Positions 56,992-64,000 of a DNA stretch of 64,000 nt are shown piece after piece (the stretch's first letter is position 1; each line of letters begins with the position of its first letter). Source of the DNA: Spirochaetales bacterium (lineage in GTDB: Bacteria; Spirochaetota; Spirochaetia; SZUA-6; JAFGRV01); the NCBI GenBank assembly GCA_016937215.1, contig JAFGWI010000033.1, positions 1 to 64,000 on the forward strand, written 5' to 3'. The notes under the pieces are model-generated. The model was not told the DNA's origin and did no database searches. It saw only the letters and a list, made by a program, of their open reading frames with translations. The position numbers were made by a program, and so were the translations under genes.

Positions 56992-57516
56992 ATGAAACCT
57001 AGAACTCATAATCGATTGGACAAACCACGATCATTCAAAAAAAACAAGGATTTCTCAAAACCAACCTTCTTTAAGGCTGTTTGTGATCAGTGCGGAGCCA
57101 ATTGTGAAATTCCTTTTAAACCGACCCAGGGGAAACCCGTTCTGTGCAGCAATTGTTTTGAGCATAAACCAAGGGATAATTCGGGCGAAAGAAGAACAAG
57201 CAACAGAGAAACAAGTAAATACCAGGCAATTTGCGACAGCTGCGGAAATGAATGCGAAGTACCTTTCAAACCGACCAAGGGTAAACCCATTTTTTGCGAC
57301 GCTTGCTTTGAAAGTAAAAAAGTTAACGAAATGGATGAATTAAAAATGGAGATAGCCATTTTAAACACCAAAGTTGACAAGGTTTTGGAAATTCTAAAAA
57401 CCCTCTTTGCCGTAAAAAAATACAAAAGTGAAATAAAGGAAGAATTGGAGATTCCCAAGAAACGTAAAGTTGTTGTGAATAGAGACGACGAAGATGAAGA
57501 ATCCGATGATATATAA
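56992..57516 (+). CDS. Protein with two CxxC zinc ribbons and a coiled-coil tail
   Basis: Cytoplasmic protein of 174 aa. Two near-identical ~35-residue units each contain CDQC/CDSC, then EIPFKPTQGKPVLCSNC or EVPFKPTKGKPIFCDAC. They are zinc ribbons of the CxxCx-CxxC type known mostly from candidate phyla and some spirochaetes. A helical, heptad-like segment (about 110-140, MDELKMEIAILNTKVDKVLE) suggests dimerisation, and the end is acidic (DDEDEESDD). The unit is usually thought to bind nucleic acid or protein, without a proven function. AGGAG lies upstream. Monocistronic. Confidence 0.8.
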   Translation: MKPRTHNRLDKPRSFKKNKDFSKPTFFKAVCDQCGANCEIPFKPTQGKPVLCSNCFEHKPRDNSGERRTSNRETSKYQAICDSCGNECEVPFKPTKGKPIFCDACFESKKVNEMDELKMEIAILNTKVDKVLEILKTLFAVKKYKSEIKEELEIPKKRKVVVNRDDEDEESDDI

Positions 57517-57572
57517 TCAGGGGCGTTTTTATCTTTTGACTTGTTGATAAATTCCTTACTTCATGATAATAT

Positions 57573-57755
57573 TTAATGAAGTGTCATCTTCTTCAGTGAA
57601 TCGAGGTAATTTTCCATATTATTTTGATTCAAGTAAGCGCGATTTGTAAAATCGCCTTTTCTGTTTCTTTGTAATAGAAGAAAAAAATTTCGTTGCGCGG
57701 GAAGCTGGCTACATATATTTTTAGCATTGATTAAACCATTGAATAATGAGCACAA
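57573..57755 (-). pseudogene. Possible coding relic with RKGDF motif
   Basis: A 60-codon open frame whose second half, with RKGDF, N, L, NN and NYL at fixed spacing, matches the frame at 13377-13610. It has no ribosome-binding site or recognisable domain. It ends 26 bases before a hairpin-element fragment. Relic of a repeated gene is the likeliest reading. Confidence 0.3.
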
Positions 57756-57780
57756 TGCGTAAAACCTTTTGAATCACGAT

Positions 57781-57910
57781 TTTAACAGCCCTTTTTATCA
57801 AAATCGGCTGTTAAAGCGTTTTTAACTGGATAATTTTCATCATAATGCTTCAAAAACAAAAGTCGAAACAGGTCACCACTACAGAGCGATCCATTTGAAT
57901 CATTTATGAC
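57781..57910 (-). repeat. MITE-like hairpin element, copy M (degenerate)
   Basis: A 9-bp outer stem TTAACAGCC (57782-57790) with complement at 57806-57814, followed by AAAGCGTTTTT, a GGATAATTTTC segment and a diverged tail. The ATCCCTAACGC block and the terminal repeats are absent. Confidence 0.5.
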
Positions 57911-57980
57911 CAAAGAATAAAAATTGTGGTCTCTTGGAATAAAACCAGGTGAAAAAACGCTAAAAGGAATTTGTATAGAA

Positions 57981-58760
57981 ATGAAGTTCATTTTATTGCC
58001 TATTCTAATTTGTTTTTCTGTTAATTTTTACGGGCTTCCATATGATAAATCCTGTTTACTGATTCAGTTCGAAATTTCGGCCGATTCATTTATCCGGGCA
58101 GATATCGTCTCATCAGCCAATTGGTATTCAACAATCATGCCGGCTTATACACTGGGAATCAGTACCTATATTCCCCAAAAAGAAATGTTGCTCCATGAAA
58201 TTAGCTTGGCTCTCTATTATTTTGAAAGTAACAGCTTTAATTTTAATACAGAAACCTTGGATGTCGGCACAATAAGGCTTCTATTATTCAAGAGCCCCAT
58301 CAATTACTTATGCCATTTGTCGTTAAATCCCATTTTTTCTCTCATTGTCGGCGGAAAAATAATCCCTCAATATGAATCTATTAGCAATATAGTCACTTAT
58401 TCGAATTACATGACCCACGAAGATTTCTCGATCAACCTGTGTCCTACATTCGGTTTTTCTATTGCGGCTCCAAAATCCTTTAATTTTCAAACGGAATTTT
58501 CTCCTGGCCTGGCATTACCGGTTATAAATAAACTCACATTCCCCAATGCTCCAGCTGACACCTTTGAGGCTATTCATGGTTCACTACAAATAGGCAGTTT
58601 TTTCGCTATCCACATAAGTCAATTTCGTATCAAGGCTTCCTACAACTACACTCTCAATGCCGATATATATTTTATATCGGAAAAGTATAACAGTCATTTA
58701 TTGAATGCTAAAATACAACATTATAATTCCTTTGGCATAAGTATTGGATATCATTTGTAA
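57981..58760 (+). CDS. Exported protein, probable outer-membrane beta-barrel
   Basis: Protein of 259 aa. The start at 57981 gives a clear signal peptide (MKFILLPILICFSVNFYGLP); the frame extends upstream to 57924 with no better signal. The mature chain is rich in alternating hydrophobic/polar strands with aromatic residues and ends in an FGISIGYHL-like C-terminal strand, as in outer-membrane proteins. No family is recognised. It is the first of three closely packed genes (1-base gap to the next) whose products are all envelope proteins. Confidence 0.6.
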   Translation: MKFILLPILICFSVNFYGLPYDKSCLLIQFEISADSFIRADIVSSANWYSTIMPAYTLGISTYIPQKEMLLHEISLALYYFESNSFNFNTETLDVGTIRLLLFKSPINYLCHLSLNPIFSLIVGGKIIPQYESISNIVTYSNYMTHEDFSINLCPTFGFSIAAPKSFNFQTEFSPGLALPVINKLTFPNAPADTFEAIHGSLQIGSFFAIHISQFRIKASYNYTLNADIYFISEKYNSHLLNAKIQHYNSFGISIGYHL

Positions 58761-58761
58761 A

Positions 58762-59481
58762 ATGAAATACCTTATCTTTTTTTATTTATCTGTGATTTAT
58801 TCATGCTCAATTTTATCTCCTATTAAGCCCTATGAAATTCTTTCGAGTGATCACTGTATGATTACTGTTTCTGATGAAAAAATTTCCCGGAATCAATTTA
58901 AGCGCATTCTTGATAATGCCGAGACAGCATTCCTCAAGGTAACAAACGAAACAGGTTTAAAATACTCGCTAAAAATACCAATCATCTATGATGAAAATCG
59001 CACAGAACTTTCTATCCCTTCATCAGCTTATGTTCATTTTAATACTATTTATATTCAGTCGGTCTTATTCAATCAATCTGATAATCAATTGATTGAAACT
59101 TTATGCCACGAAATAACTCATGTTTTGATGATCGGAATATTCGGAATTTCAGATAGCTTCCTCACCACCGAAGGCTCTGCCATGTTCTGGAATAAACCTA
59201 AAAACACCAGGGAAGTCCAAAATCTTTCACTCAAAAATCTCGTCGAATTATCCTATTATCAGTTATTCCTTGACAACACACGTCAAAAAAATCCTGACTA
59301 TATTTACTATTGCTATCAATTAAGCGGTTTATTTGCAGTATACTGGATAAATGAATTTGGCTGGGACCATCTGTTTAAATTGTATCGGGAATTAACACCT
59401 CAAAACGCGATTCAAAAAATAGCTGAACTTAGCGGCAAGCCCTTTATTGAAATTGAAAACATCATAAAAGAAAGGTTTTAA
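58762..59481 (+). CDS. Lipoprotein with HExxH metallopeptidase motif
   Basis: Lipoprotein of 239 aa with signal ending in IYSC (Cys15). The motif CHEITHVL (His116, Glu117, His120) with a downstream TEGSAMFWN (Glu137 as likely third zinc ligand) is that of gluzincin/peptidase-MA-like proteins. It would act as a zinc-dependent peptidase on the periplasmic or outer face. The start is ATG 58762, one base after the upstream stop; an in-frame TTG 58744 would overlap. The third gene begins 1 base after this one, so the trio is an operon. The substrate is unknown. Confidence 0.7.
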   Translation: MKYLIFFYLSVIYSCSILSPIKPYEILSSDHCMITVSDEKISRNQFKRILDNAETAFLKVTNETGLKYSLKIPIIYDENRTELSIPSSAYVHFNTIYIQSVLFNQSDNQLIETLCHEITHVLMIGIFGISDSFLTTEGSAMFWNKPKNTREVQNLSLKNLVELSYYQLFLDNTRQKNPDYIYYCYQLSGLFAVYWINEFGWDHLFKLYRELTPQNAIQKIAELSGKPFIEIENIIKERF

Positions 59482-59482
59482 T

Positions 59483-60916
59483 ATGCGTCGAATTTTTTCA
59501 TTCTTAAAAGCACTAGCAAAACCAAAGTTTTACAAAAATCATGGAAATTACGGAAAAATTATCTTATTACCGGATGTTAAATTAATATTTCACAACACTC
59601 TGCGATCTTTTAATTTCAAGACTTTCGCGATTATCTCGTTAATTTGTTTTTTTATGAGCTGCCTTCCTTTAAACATACCGCCAGAGAACAAAGCACCTGT
59701 TAACAATGCAGGTGAACCTGTTATCAAGACTATCTTGCTGACAACAGAAACAAAAAAGGAAATCCAGTTTTTAAAAGGCGAATTATCAAACCATATTTTA
59801 CAGCTTCCTGAATTAATCGAAGGCAAATTCTACAGCATCAACCTTGTCGCGCTCAACTATGACAGCAATGAAATTCTTTATCCAGCTGATAAAGACGAAA
59901 CAGGTTTCACTCTTAAATATTCATTAAAAGATAATGATAGCGACATCCCCTATTTCACCGAAAATTACTCAGATGATGAAAATCACCGCTGTATTTACAT
60001 CGCTTTTAAAGCCTATAATCAAACTAGAGCTTACTTATCATTAAAATACCTGTTTAACAATAATTATCGGAACTCCAATATAATCATTCAAGCTGGACTC
60101 TCCATAGTTACCCTCAACTATCCAGAGCAGGACTTACCCGGCATATTGGAAATTAGCAGGCCTTACACAGGCTTTTTCACTGAAAAAAAGGATAACTCAA
60201 GTGTATCTTTTAATTTTCAGACCTTGGATGAAAATACTTGGTATAAAGCCAGGATAGAAGCTGATTTCTCGAATAGTATTTTCCCTAATTGTCTGAACCT
60301 GAATTTCCGTTCTTCTCTTAATATCAATTCCGATGCTATTGAATTCCAAAATTCATATACCAGTCTATATTATTTTAAAGTTAATCATTCTACCCCTTCA
60401 CTCCATATAAAAGGAGACATTGGCACGAGGTACACGATATTAATGAGCGAAGCCTCATATTCATTTGTTACTGATTCATACGAACCCGATGATGGTCCGC
60501 TATCATCAAATATTGACTCTATTTCGGGAACCGATATTCAAAGCGCCTCGCATACACTCATTAAACAATACGAATCCGACTGGATTCAATTTACGCCAAC
60601 AGAGTCGGGTTATTATTCACTGGACTTTATAATTGAAGACAGTTTTACCGAGGCTGATCTGGATTTAATCGATACTCCCTATATCGATATAAAAATAATT
60701 CACCCTAACGGCTCTACTATAATAAAACAAGCAATGGCAAAGCCGGATCAAAAATGGATAATGCCTGTAAATATGACAAACATCTTATCCTGGAATATCA
60801 GCGCGGAAAACCTTTCCTCGCCCTGGTTTATTCATTTGCTTAATTCAAGCTACGGTAATAATCCAATTCCAATAGAGTATTCAATTCGCATCCATTTGGA
60901 GTCATCACCTTATTAA
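59483..60916 (+). CDS. Envelope protein with PPC-like C-terminal domain
   Basis: Protein of 477 aa. A hydrophobic segment with a lipobox-like FMSC lies at about 44-60, after an unusually long basic N-terminus. The true start may be later, but no ATG is available, and AAAGG precedes 59483. The middle (100-330) is beta-rich with no recognised domain. From about 335 the sequence DSYEPDDGP, later ESDWIQFTP and GYYSLDFI match a pre-peptidase C-terminal (PPC) module, a secreted-protein domain that often supports cell-surface binding. It is the third gene of the envelope trio. Confidence 0.6.
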   Translation: MRRIFSFLKALAKPKFYKNHGNYGKIILLPDVKLIFHNTLRSFNFKTFAIISLICFFMSCLPLNIPPENKAPVNNAGEPVIKTILLTTETKKEIQFLKGELSNHILQLPELIEGKFYSINLVALNYDSNEILYPADKDETGFTLKYSLKDNDSDIPYFTENYSDDENHRCIYIAFKAYNQTRAYLSLKYLFNNNYRNSNIIIQAGLSIVTLNYPEQDLPGILEISRPYTGFFTEKKDNSSVSFNFQTLDENTWYKARIEADFSNSIFPNCLNLNFRSSLNINSDAIEFQNSYTSLYYFKVNHSTPSLHIKGDIGTRYTILMSEASYSFVTDSYEPDDGPLSSNIDSISGTDIQSASHTLIKQYESDWIQFTPTESGYYSLDFIIEDSFTEADLDLIDTPYIDIKIIHPNGSTIIKQAMAKPDQKWIMPVNMTNILSWNISAENLSSPWFIHLLNSSYGNNPIPIEYSIRIHLESSPY

Positions 60917-61152
60917 GGTTTTCCGGGCTTGAATTCGGGTGCGGGAAATGGGAACTTACCAATTTCAACTATCAGGTACGACTTCAAAAGGCGCGCACAA
61001 GCAAATGCTTATTCTCAGTTTTAGAGGATCACTGTTATGGGAATCATCATGATACAAAGACCTAAATTTTGTTTCAGGGAAATTCAAAAACCCTTAATGT
61101 CAACTCCTTTCGTCCTATTTTATTTTTTTCACAGATAAGATAGGATAAAGCC

Positions 61153-62154
61153 ATGGCACAACACGAAATAAGACAAAACAAAATTTCCCGGGAATGGGTT
61201 ATCTATTCCACAGGACGGGGAAAACGCCCCCATGATTTTATCAAGCAAGAAGAATTTCACTTAGCCTCGGAACCGGACAAAAAGTGCCCTTTTTGTCCGG
61301 GAAATGAAGAAATTCTGGGTCCGATTTTATACCAGTTACCTGGAGAAAATCAATATACCTGGGCTGCAAGATGCGTTCCAAACAAGTACCCGATTCTGGA
61401 TTCCTCATCATCATCAAAAAGAATTCACGAAGGAATCTATCTCAAAACCCAAGGTTACGGTGAGCACGAACTCATTATCGAAAGTCCTTTTCACAATAAA
61501 GATTTGGCAGATTTTTCACAACAGGAAATGGAAATAATCATCGAATGCTACCATAGCCGAACCTTAACGCTTTTTGAACATCCTCAAAATCAGATGGTAC
61601 AGATTTTCAGGAACCGCGGGCCAAAGGCTGGCGCTTCACTGATTCATCCCCACTCGCAAATTATCGCATCCTCCATCGCGCCTCATTATATGCGTTACAG
61701 AGAAGAGATCGCGCAAAGCTATTATGATGATCACGGCTGCTGCATATTCTGTGAACTTTTAGAATATGAAATCAAAGCTGAACAACGAATGGTATACCAA
61801 AACAAGCATTTCACAACCCTCGTTCCCTATGCCGCTGAGGTTCCCTATGAAATGTGGATTATTCCCCATCATCACGATGCCAGCTTTGCCGCCCTGGCTT
61901 CAGATCATAAGCCATATCTGGCGGAATCCATCTCTCAATCGATAAAAAGGCTTTACGCCTGCTATGAAAAGCCGAACTACAATATGGTAATTCACTCCTG
62001 CATGCGCTACAAACAGGATGAACCACAGCTGCATTGGTACATACAGATCATGCCGCGGCTCAGCACTCCCGCGGGTTTTGAAATCGGATCCCGAATACCC
62101 ATCAATTCGCATATTCCCGAAGAAGATGCTCTTGAACTAAGGCAAAAATTCTAA
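61153..62154 (+). CDS. galT: Galactose-1-phosphate uridylyltransferase
   Basis: Leloir-pathway enzyme of 333 aa that exchanges UMP between UDP-glucose and galactose 1-phosphate. It has the zinc-binding CPFCPGNE near residue 45, the FRNRGPKAGASLIHPHSQI region with the nucleophilic His of HPH (about 170), and a second CIFCELLEYE. The closing LHWYIQIMPR also fits. Length and order match bacterial GalT. GATAGGATAA lies upstream. It is monocistronic, followed by a terminator; UDP-galactose for the exopolysaccharide is one plausible outlet. An ADP-sulfurylase-type HIT relative is excluded by the full GalT layout. Confidence 0.92.
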   Translation: MAQHEIRQNKISREWVIYSTGRGKRPHDFIKQEEFHLASEPDKKCPFCPGNEEILGPILYQLPGENQYTWAARCVPNKYPILDSSSSSKRIHEGIYLKTQGYGEHELIIESPFHNKDLADFSQQEMEIIIECYHSRTLTLFEHPQNQMVQIFRNRGPKAGASLIHPHSQIIASSIAPHYMRYREEIAQSYYDDHGCCIFCELLEYEIKAEQRMVYQNKHFTTLVPYAAEVPYEMWIIPHHHDASFAALASDHKPYLAESISQSIKRLYACYEKPNYNMVIHSCMRYKQDEPQLHWYIQIMPRLSTPAGFEIGSRIPINSHIPEEDALELRQKF

Positions 62155-62159
62155 AAAAA

Positions 62160-62192
62160 GGGGCTGTGAATATTCTTCACCAGCCCCTGATT
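62160..62192 (+). terminator. Intrinsic terminator of galT
   Basis: GGGGCTG (62160-62166) and CAGCCCC (62181-62187), extended by TGAA/TTCA with one bulged base, then TGATTCTTT. Confidence 0.65.
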
Positions 62193-62213
62193 CTTTAAGG
62201 TATTAAAAAAAAA

Positions 62214-62414
62214 TAACTTGTTCAGTTAAATCGATTTCCCGCTCTTAGCGCGTTAGGGATTGGAGCCATGTTCAGTCATTTTTTTAAAAATGACTGAACA
62301 AAGCGTTTTTGGGCGGATAATTTCCGCCCGAAAACCTTCAAAGTGGCGCAAAGCCCGGCCTGCTGAAATGTAATGAAAGCAGGCAACGCCCGAAAAATCA
62401 GACCAAACAAATAG
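62214..62414 (-). repeat. MITE-like hairpin element, copy N (near-complete)
   Basis: Left end TAACTTGTTCAGTTAA (about 62214-62229), CGCGTTAGGGAT (62249-62260), CATG, a perfect 15-bp stem TGTTCAGTCATTTTT (62269-62283, complement 62286-62300), AAAGCGTTTTT. A 7-bp stem GGGCGGA/TCCGCCC (62311-62329), ACCTTC, a third hairpin GCCTGCT/AGCAGGC and a diverged right end AAACAAATAG follow. Confidence 0.75.
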
Positions 62415-62421
62415 AAACGAT

Positions 62422-64000
62422 TTATTTTACAAACTGGAGCTCAGCCAGATTAATTCCCTGCCAGCAGTCATTAAAACCGAAAACAGGATACTGCTGCGAT
62501 TCACGGCTTTCAGTGCCATCATTATCAGCAAGAGCGATGTTAAAACCGATAATGCCCAATTCTTTTGCATCTGCTGTTAATCCAATTGAAAACTCAAGAA
62601 CAGTGCCATCAGCGCTCCATACCGCTTTATGAGCTGGTTCATAGGAACTTTCGTCCCAATCCTTGCCCACAAGGGTTCTCAATTGTATAAAATTATTATT
62701 CATATCGAGGAAAACCTCAACATTGTCATTTTCCCATACATTAGGCGCCTCTGTATAGGTGATATCATCAGACCGAAGAACATAACCGTAAATTGTATTA
62801 CCATTATAAACTATTCCCCATTCGCCGCGGAAATCCTTGTAATCCCCCGTATAAACAAGATTATCTTCGGAGAGTTGATTGAAAATCAATGGGTACTTCA
62901 CAGCTTTGGTCCATTCACCATCGCTGATTTTACCATCAACTTTAACGATAGAGGATTCATTGGCATGAAAAGGAATCACCACTCTTGGCGGCTCAGGAGG
63001 ACGAGGTGAAGTTCCTTCAAATTTAAGGCTGCCGAGGTTCACGCCCTGCCAGCTGTCATTCTGGCCAGTTATAGAATAAAGCTGCCATTTCCTGCTTTCA
63101 CCATCATTATCGCTGAGCGCGATATTCCATCCTGCAATAAGATTGGCTAAATTGGCATCAGGCAATTCAATACTCAATTCAAGCACTGTTCCATCCTTGT
63201 TCCAGACAGCTTTATGCGCTCCCGCGTAGGAGGAGTCTTCAAAATCGCTTCCGATTAATGTTCTGAGCTGGACAAAGGTCCCGTTCAGATCAAAAAAAAC
63301 TTCAACATTATCGCTTTCATAGGAATTGGCTGCTTTTGTGAAAGTTACATTATCCACGCGTTTCAAAAAAACATAAACTGTATTTCCCTTGTACAACACA
63401 GACCATTCACCTGATAATTCAGCAGGATCCTTAGGCGGTCTAAGATCATCAACATTAAGTTGATTAAACCCTAAAGGATAGTTAACAGCATTGGCCCATT
63501 CATCAGCGTTGATAACACCATCAACAACAGGAGCTGTCTTTGCTTCGCGAGCCACAAAAGGCGGAATAGCACGTCGGCTATTATCAGCCGAATCGCTCAT
63601 ATTTTCATAACCTGTTTCAACAGGACCAGCAACCAAAGCATCACGCACCGCGTAAAAAGAAGGCTTTGGATTATAATCGTGGTCAAAAAGCAATGAATCG
63701 CCATAACCCGGAGAAAAACCCGGAATCCATGAAACAGCATCGGTAAAACCCCAGGTAATAAAAGTATCACACTCGGGAAAAGCCAGCATTATTTGCGTCA
63801 ACTTTTGGTACATTTCCGCCTGAAGCTGATAATCTTCAGGAGTAAAGGGTTCCTGCATTTTGATATCCAGTTCAGTAATATCCACTTTCAAACCAAGATC
63901 AACAAAACGCTTGATGTTTTTATAAAAACTGTCAAAGGGCCAGCTCTTCGCCACAGTTAAATGGCACTGAAGACCAACACCATGAATGGGAACACCTTGA
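62422..64000 (-). CDS. GH10 endo-xylanase (C-terminal part) with two CBM9-like domains
   Basis: The gene runs off the right edge of the window; its first ~300 or more residues are missing. The visible part starts in the GH10 barrel: HGVGLQCHL, then VDITELDIKM, whose Glu is the family's nucleophile, and TFITWGFTDAVSWIPG near the barrel's end. Two homologous ~185-residue CBM9-like (DOMON-type) domains follow, each with VDG-I-ADEWANAV or similar, YKGNTVYVF/YNGNTIYGY, NVEVFFDLN/NVEVFLDMN and HKAVWNKDG/HKAVWSADG. It cleaves xylan outside the cell and binds chain ends. It ends with a stop at 62422, just after repeat copy N. A tandem duplication made the two binding domains. Confidence 0.9.
   Translation of the reverse strand, partial: QGVPIHGVGLQCHLTVAKSWPFDSFYKNIKRFVDLGLKVDITELDIKMQEPFTPEDYQLQAEMYQKLTQIMLAFPECDTFITWGFTDAVSWIPGFSPGYGDSLLFDHDYNPKPSFYAVRDALVAGPVETGYENMSDSADNSRRAIPPFVAREAKTAPVVDGVINADEWANAVNYPLGFNQLNVDDLRPPKDPAELSGEWSVLYKGNTVYVFLKRVDNVTFTKAANSYESDNVEVFFDLNGTFVQLRTLIGSDFEDSSYAGAHKAVWNKDGTVLELSIELPDANLANLIAGWNIALSDNDGESRKWQLYSITGQNDSWQGVNLGSLKFEGTSPRPPEPPRVVIPFHANESSIVKVDGKISDGEWTKAVKYPLIFNQLSEDNLVYTGDYKDFRGEWGIVYNGNTIYGYVLRSDDITYTEAPNVWENDNVEVFLDMNNNFIQLRTLVGKDWDESSYEPAHKAVWSADGTVLEFSIGLTADAKELGIIGFNIALADNDGTESRESQQYPVFGFNDCWQGINLAELQFVK

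Overview
This is 64 kb of an AT-rich chromosome (about one third to two fifths G+C by eye) from a diderm, saccharolytic bacterium. The outer-membrane evidence is a Wza-like exporter, a TolC-like channel and many lipoproteins. An HTH-EIIA fusion, a metallo-beta-lactamase/cyclic-nucleotide-binding fusion and orphan sugar-binding lipoproteins point loosely to Spirochaetota. No rRNA or marker protein is present, so that placement is a weak inference.

Region by region. (1) 1-22.9 kb is a Wzx/Wzy-type exopolysaccharide locus: four glycosyltransferases, an initiating sugar-phosphate transferase, flippase, polymerase, co-polymerase, outer-membrane exporter, LuxR-type regulator, GDP-mannose 6-dehydrogenase (algD), two secreted beta-helix proteins, two SGNH-like lipoproteins and a hexapeptide acyltransferase. 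It suggests an acylated, mannuronate-containing polymer. (2) 23-28.6 kb holds a membrane protein, a large beta-lactamase-fold/cNMP-binding sensor, a small secreted helical protein, a HAD phosphatase and a lipoprotein. (3) 29.2-35.8 kb, minus strand, is a complete Wadjet (JetABCD) anti-plasmid operon with intact catalytic motifs. (4) 36.7-40.7 kb has a VanZ-like protein, a small ORF, a LeuA-family synthase behind a possible attenuator, and a radical SAM protein with a helix-hairpin-helix. (5) 40.8-46.9 kb is a five-gene MacAB-TolC-like efflux operon on the minus strand. (6) 47.4-49.8 kb is an OmpR-type two-component pair. (7) 50.5-53.7 kb has a consensus sigma-54 promoter, a small exported protein, a histidine kinase and an NtrC-type activator, likely one self-regulating circuit. 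(8) 54-64 kb has an HTH-EIIA fusion, tRNA-Arg(CCT), a solute-binding lipoprotein, a double zinc-ribbon protein, an envelope trio including an HExxH lipoprotein, galT, and the C-terminal part of a GH10 xylanase with two CBM9-like domains.

The most unusual content is between the genes. At least fourteen copies or fragments of one MITE-like element lie in intergenic gaps. Intact copies have terminal inverted repeats (GTAYTTGTTTAGCTAA), and one is bounded by a perfect 8-bp target duplication (ATCCATAT). Constant flanks (AACGCTTTG on one side, CATGSCTYC then ATCCCTAACGC on the other) surround a long, mostly perfect hairpin whose outer stem differs in every copy. Two further repeat families also show constant blocks with variable stems. 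The elements separate functional modules, and copies in opposite orientation flank the Wadjet operon. No transposase or integrase is present in the window.
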